The notes below the pieces were generated by a model, which was given only the letters and a program-made list of their open reading frames with translations, did not search any database and was not told the DNA's origin. The translations under genes were made by a program, and so were the position numbers. Positions 15,331 to 18,847 of a DNA stretch of 18,847 bases are shown here, one piece after another (the first letter of the stretch is position 1; every line of letters begins with the position of its first letter). The stretch comes from Scytonema sp. UIC 10036 (GTDB lineage Bacteria > Cyanobacteriota > Cyanobacteriia > Cyanobacteriales > Nostocaceae): contig NZ_WJFC01000251.1 in NCBI RefSeq assembly GCF_009725235.1, forward strand, positions 1 to 18,847, written 5' to 3'.

Positions 15331-15412
15331 TCTTTCTTAGCGCTCTTTGCGACGGCAGGCGCTACAACGGGGGAAACCCCCGCAACGCGCTGCCTCGTCT
15401 TTGTGGTTCATT
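15331..15412 (-). repeat. CGCAAAG-type dispersed repeat interrupted by a 46-bp palindromic insert
   Basis: 15331-15351 plus 15398-15412 read together as a reverse copy of the repeat seen at 12322-12360 (..CTTAGCGCTCTTTGCG | TCTTTGTGGTTCATT). Between them, 15352-15397 is an imperfect palindrome: its centre is CGGGGG AAA CCCCCG and its outer arms GGCAGGCGC and GCGCTGCC pair imperfectly. The insert therefore looks like a second small element nested in the first. Confidence 0.6.
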
Positions 15413-15516
15413 TAAATAAGTAATCTTCGGGCGGAAAGGGAGTAGTCTACAACCTATCTTCTGCATCCTAAAGTGTGACACTAGCATAGTATTCAGAAAC
15501 GCCTCAATCAATTTTT

Positions 15517-15586
15517 CCACGGGCGATCCGGCTTGAGCCGTCCAGTTTTACTTACGCTCAACTTTGCATGCATTGGACTCCCGTGG
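15517..15586 (+). ncRNA. Candidate structured leader: three-way junction upstream of the EF-hand gene
   Basis: A closing stem 15517-15523 (CCACGGG) with 15580-15586 (CCCGTGG) encloses a hairpin 15529-15540 (CGGC TTGA GCCG) and a second arm 15541-15545 with 15573-15577. It ends 42 bp before the TTG start of the EF-hand gene. It matches no riboswitch that I know; it could equally be the end of a small mobile element. Confidence 0.35.
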
Positions 15587-15628
15587 TAATGTAATTACGT
15601 ATCGTATGGTAAACAAAAGGAAAAAGCA

Positions 15629-16165
15629 TTGTTAAGTCAATATCATCGAAAAAAATTATTACATCACTTTTCCTGTCTGGATGTTGATAATTCAGGCTTC
15701 ATTGGGAAAGAAGATGCTGAGATTTTTGCCGCTAGGTTCACCAACATCCGTAACGCAGAGCTTGGTTCAGAGATTCACAAAGATTTGTTGATTAAGTGGC
15801 TTCAAGTTTGGGAGAATTTTTGGTCTAAAGCGGATTTGGATAAAGATGGTAAGGTAAGTCCCGAAGAATTTTGTCAGGGCATAGAGCAAGCGGTTTCAAA
15901 TCCAGATTACAATGACCCTTTAATAGAGACTGTGTTTGACATTGTTGATTTAGATAGTGATGGTCACATATCACAACAAGAGCATCGACTCTTTTTCAGT
16001 GTGTTTGACCTAGATGCTGAACAATCAGATTTTGTATTCTCCAAGCTTGATACCGATAAGGACGGTATCCTCTCTAAAAAAGAGTTTGTTTCTGCTAAAA
16101 GAGAATTTCTAACTGAAAAGGAACCCGGTGCTGTAGGAAACTGGTTTTGGGGTTCTATGGAGTAA
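15629..16165 (+). CDS. Calerythrin-like EF-hand calcium-binding protein
   Basis: The 178-aa protein has four EF-hand loops: DVDNSGFIGKED (about 18-29), DLDKDGKVSPEE (about 69-80), DLDSDGHISQQE (about 108-119) and DTDKDGILSKKE (about 142-153). Loops 2-4 have the full set of acidic ligands including Glu at position 12; loop 1 ends in Asp. Length and the C-terminal GAVGNWFWG resemble bacterial calerythrin/sarcoplasmic-type calcium-binding proteins. It is cytoplasmic (no signal) and probably buffers or senses Ca2+. The start is TTG 15629 with AAAGG eight bases upstream; the ATG at 15606 is out of frame. It has no operon partner. Confidence 0.9.
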   Translation: MLSQYHRKKLLHHFSCLDVDNSGFIGKEDAEIFAARFTNIRNAELGSEIHKDLLIKWLQVWENFWSKADLDKDGKVSPEEFCQGIEQAVSNPDYNDPLIETVFDIVDLDSDGHISQQEHRLFFSVFDLDAEQSDFVFSKLDTDKDGILSKKEFVSAKREFLTEKEPGAVGNWFWGSME

Positions 16166-16194
16166 TGTACGCCATACTTGTGGTGAATTACCTT

Positions 16195-16225
16195 GATTTT
16201 GCGTGCATTGGGATACTCCCCTCAA
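16195..16225 (+). repeat. Partial direct repeat of the motif upstream of the EF-hand gene
   Basis: TTTTGCGTGCATTGGGATAC.. then TCCC, just downstream of the EF-hand gene, resembles the TTTGCATGCATTGG..ACTCCC at about 15563-15582 just upstream. The match is nearly exact apart from one substitution and a short indel. The gene is thus bracketed by related ~20-bp motifs in direct orientation. Confidence 0.4.
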
Positions 16226-16361
16226 GTGCCATAAGAATTTTTAGATAGATAATATTATGTTCGGTGAATCACTAAAAAATGTTGTGGTTCATTGAGTGAG
16301 ATCTGAGAACTTGACATCAATGCTCGATTTAGGTGTGGAATAGGAACACCAAATATATCTG

Positions 16362-16464
16362 ATATCATGTCCGCTTATATAAGCTAAATAAAGCTCACGC
16401 TAAGACGCAAAGGCGCTAAGAAATTAAGAAACTTTTATTATAGTTATGCTACCGGACATGATAT
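16362..16464. repeat. 103-bp unit with perfect 12-bp inverted ends
   Basis: ATATCATGTCCG (16362-16373) and its exact reverse complement CGGACATGATAT (16453-16464) bracket 79 bp that contain a copy of the CGCAAAGGCG dispersed repeat (16393-16430). It may be a MITE-like unit, or a palindrome split by insertion of the second repeat. The rest of 16226-16566 shows no gene; a GGTGT..ACACC hairpin lies at 16333-16351. Confidence 0.6.
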
Positions 16465-16566
16465 GAGAGAGCATATTAATAAAATGTCAAAACAAAATAT
16501 TCGCTTTTGTCTATATTCATTCCTATATATGGTATATCTAAGCTACAAATCTATAATCAATCTCAC

Positions 16567-18657
16567 ATGAGACCTCAAACAGCAAAGTCTGAAAATGGTT
16601 TCTTGAGGAAATTGTCTGCTTTTAAAGCACGATTTCTCTTTCTGATATTTGTTTTTTGTGTGAGCTTTTTTGGGATTTTGCTATCACATTGGTTAACAGC
16701 AGACCAAATAGCTTTCGCTAAAATGGACATCATGCAGCCTGCACCAACTCAGCCAATAGGTTATTATGACTATTTTGGCAAACTGCTGAGTCCTCAACAA
16801 GCAGCAGAACTGGTTGCACAGCAGGGACTCAATCCTAATCATCCAACTTCTTATCAACAAGTAGGAGCGGTTGAAATCACTCAGGACTTAATCGCCAAAG
16901 GTGAAGAGATATTTTTCAAGCGAAAAATAGGCGATACATTTGGTTTACAAGGAGTGTTTGGTTTTGGACAAGGGTTGGCTATTATTAGGCCAGAAATAAA
17001 TGCAGCGATCGCTAATTTACATGGTCAGCCAACAACAAACTTACAAATTACCCTTCAGAAGGATATAACCTTAGGGAGTCGAACTTTCCTCAAAGGAACT
17101 CTCATTAATACGGGTTTACAAGTAGAAAAGGGAGCCACTAATTCCTTTGGAGCTACACCTGATGGTAACTTGACTTGTGCAGTGTGTCATGCAACCCTGA
17201 ACAATAAAGGCGATCGCCTTGTGGGAGTCCCTAATGGCGTACTGGCGCTTCCCCTATTCATTGCTTTATCACCAAATACAGCCGCAGGGTTTGCGCGGTT
17301 AAACTTCAACCCCCTAGACCCACAATATCAAGGTAACGGCAAAACTATTATTGACAGCCAAGGTCAATTAGTACAACTACCAGATCCTCAGAAGTTTGAA
17401 CAAGCTTTCGACGACGCCGTGTTGGATGTACCTTTTGGTCATTTTGAGAGTTCACCAGATAGCATTAACAACACGACCCAAATTCCCAGTATCTTCACAT
17501 TTAAAACAAATCCTTATGGATTTGATGGGCAGTTTGCAGTCGGTCCGTTTGCTGGACTCAGTGCTATCAACAATGGAGTTCACTCTTCGGAAATTAACTT
17601 GTTAGCAGCTTTCCAACTGAGCGAAAAAGCTCTCAACATTGATTCAGAAGTTTATCTTGGTACAGTTCTTCAGAATGCTGCCGATCCCAGGCTCCGTTTA
17701 CCACCAGGAGAACCTGTACAACCCTCACAATGGCTCCGCAAGGTTGCGCCAGAAGCGACACAAGCAGAATTAGAAGATCAAGTCAGTGCTCCAGGTACAG
17801 ATGCTTATCCAAACCTGCAACCTAGTTTGTTTACATACAACGGTTTGATTTTCAGCCCAAAGAGTGAAAATCCAGATGATATTGCCAGTGGTACTTTCCT
17901 ATTCGCCAACAACGCCATGTCTGCTTTCCAAAATAGTTTAGTTCCACCAGCCAACCGCACTCCTGAAAACTTGCGAGCCTTGAAAAGCGGTTCTGTTAGA
18001 CGAGGAGCAAAAGTCTTTCAGCAAGCAAACTGTGCAACTTGCCACATTCCACCCTTCTTCACTGATAACAAAATTCATTCTGTTGAAGAAATTGGTACCA
18101 ATCCAGCCCGTGCTCGAGCTCGCTTGGGGCTGAATCAGTTATTAGTCCCACCAAAGCTCTACACCTTTGATACTCCTGTTCCCATACCTGCTAACGCCCA
18201 AGTCCTGGATGTTCCAACAGAGGGGATTTCTGATACTCCCACAACCCTGCCCCAAGGCATACTACCAAATGGCGGTTACAAAACCACTTCTTTACGAGGT
18301 CTTGATTTAAGTGCGCCCTATTTACATGATGGTGGTGTAGCAGTGCGTGAGGGAAGTTTAGATTTTGCTAAGGATGGTAGTTTTACCGTTGTTGACAACA
18401 GTGGGTTGGGACTGACTGGCACCCTCAGCCAAACCAAACCTGCTGATGCTGCCAGCAGCTTGCGTGCTTTAGTCGATAGGGAACTTCGCGCTTTAGTTAT
18501 CACCGCTAACAAGGCTAACCCTGCTTTAGTCAGGAATAACCTTGATGGTACAGGTCATGACTTTTACGTAGATGAACAAGCTGGGTTTAGTCCACAGCAG
18601 CAAGCAGATCTAGTGAATTTCATGCTCGCACTTGATGACGATCCCGGTCGCTTTTAA
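16567..18657 (+). CDS. Exported di-heme cytochrome c, cytochrome-c peroxidase/MauG class
   Basis: From ATG 16567 the protein has 696 residues: a basic N-terminus, a hydrophobic signal/anchor (about 21-43), then a large exported part. Two c-type heme sites are visible, CAVCH (204-208) and CATCH (489-493), followed by YKTTSLRGLDLSAPYLHDGG (571-590), the region where CCP/MauG-type proteins carry LR....APYMHDG. It is therefore a periplasmic or lumenal di-heme oxidoreductase, perhaps a peroxidase; the natural partner is unknown. It is much longer than classic CcpA (~350 aa), with extra sequence between the two hemes. The frame is open up to a TTG at 16507, which would add 20 residues; ATG 16567 gives a normal signal peptide, but no clear Shine-Dalgarno precedes it. 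It stands alone, 340 bp past the EF-hand spacer. Confidence 0.88.
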   Translation: MRPQTAKSENGFLRKLSAFKARFLFLIFVFCVSFFGILLSHWLTADQIAFAKMDIMQPAPTQPIGYYDYFGKLLSPQQAAELVAQQGLNPNHPTSYQQVGAVEITQDLIAKGEEIFFKRKIGDTFGLQGVFGFGQGLAIIRPEINAAIANLHGQPTTNLQITLQKDITLGSRTFLKGTLINTGLQVEKGATNSFGATPDGNLTCAVCHATLNNKGDRLVGVPNGVLALPLFIALSPNTAAGFARLNFNPLDPQYQGNGKTIIDSQGQLVQLPDPQKFEQAFDDAVLDVPFGHFESSPDSINNTTQIPSIFTFKTNPYGFDGQFAVGPFAGLSAINNGVHSSEINLLAAFQLSEKALNIDSEVYLGTVLQNAADPRLRLPPGEPVQPSQWLRKVAPEATQAELEDQVSAPGTDAYPNLQPSLFTYNGLIFSPKSENPDDIASGTFLFANNAMSAFQNSLVPPANRTPENLRALKSGSVRRGAKVFQQANCATCHIPPFFTDNKIHSVEEIGTNPARARARLGLNQLLVPPKLYTFDTPVPIPANAQVLDVPTEGISDTPTTLPQGILPNGGYKTTSLRGLDLSAPYLHDGGVAVREGSLDFAKDGSFTVVDNSGLGLTGTLSQTKPADAASSLRALVDRELRALVITANKANPALVRNNLDGTGHDFYVDEQAGFSPQQQADLVNFMLALDDDPGRF

Positions 18658-18696
18658 TACAGATTGAGAGTTCACAATACCCCTAACCTTTAAACC

Positions 18697-18847
18697 TCAA
18701 GCAACCCCATACCCAGTCAGCGATCGCACCTCAGGTGGCTTAAACCCTAAAACAATATGCTCCTGCTTTGATACCGTTTTCAGATGAAGATGCATAGAAA
18801 AAACTCCACCATCTGTGGCATCTCTCCTTACCCCCCTTAATCCCCCC
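18697..18847 (-). CDS. Possible 3' end of a minus-strand gene cut by the window edge
   Basis: On the minus strand the frame is open from the window end to a TGA at 18697-18699, reading ..DATDGGVFSMHLHLKTVS then KQEHIVLGFKPPEVRSLTGYGVA. The sequence contains a HIP1 site and looks protein-like, but the outermost ~25 bp are an AAGGGGGG-type low-complexity repeat, so the gene may be truncated. I do not recognise the family. It would converge with the di-heme gene, 40 bp apart. Confidence 0.35.
   Translation of the reverse strand, partial: GGLRGVRRDATDGGVFSMHLHLKTVSKQEHIVLGFKPPEVRSLTGYGVA

Noticed and set aside
15606..15628. ATG start for the EF-hand gene
   Set aside because: The ATG at 15606 is out of frame with the EF-hand protein; TTG 15629 has a suitably spaced AAAGG.

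Overview
The window looks like accessory-rich chromosome from a filamentous cyanobacterium, probably Nostocales (Scytonema/Tolypothrix/Calothrix-like). This is an inference from many GCGATCGC (HIP1) octamers, abundant 7-bp tandem repeats, cyanobacterial-type SSB and fused mannose-1-P guanylyltransferase proteins, and dense dispersed palindromic repeats. No species can be named from the sequence alone.

Layout. (1) 1-1490: the last ~70 nt of a group II intron (domains V and VI, with a bulged branch-point A) directly abuts a structured RNA region and an IsrB gene, the HNH-less relative of IscB, whose 3' end runs into two hairpins. (2) 1490-3641: a repeat-filled spacer, then on the minus strand a fused double-ATPase of an oligopeptide/dipeptide-type ABC importer. 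(3) 3846-5527: a decayed IS607-family element on the minus strand, with a tnpA (serine recombinase) C-terminal fragment followed by a tnpB that is frameshifted and appears to have lost the RuvC-I segment. (4) 5540-5812: REP-like palindromes framed by inverted heptamer arrays that run into the ssb stop codon; ssb lies on the minus strand. (5) 6746-8390: a MalK/UgpC-type ABC ATPase gene started by, invaded by and followed by tandem repeats. Its two halves lie in the same frame and are separated by one TAG inside a 9-bp minisatellite. (6) 8392-10920: fused nucleotidyltransferase / hexapeptide / phosphomannomutase-like protein (minus strand). (7) 11176-12152: a small membrane protein and cobK (precorrin-6A reductase), probably one operon. 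(8) 12153-13261: about 1.1 kb of repeats and weak coding remnants. (9) 13262-14987: a ferric-reductase-like membrane protein and an exported seven-blade WD40 protein carrying a 24-bp in-frame repeat insertion. (10) 14988-15628: a repeat-rich spacer with a nested palindrome and a three-way-junction fold. (11) 15629-16165: a four-EF-hand calcium-binding protein. (12) 16567-18657: an exported di-heme cytochrome c of the cytochrome-c peroxidase/MauG class. A weak minus-strand coding fragment runs off the right end.

The genes do not form one pathway. Housekeeping genes (ssb, cobK, the guanylyltransferase) are interleaved with transport and redox genes. The unifying theme is mobile and repetitive DNA: RNA-guided transposon nucleases at two stages of decay, a group II intron tail, at least seven heptamer or nonamer arrays, and very small dispersed repeats that insert in frame into coding sequences or into one another. 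I found no CRISPR array, tRNA or rRNA.
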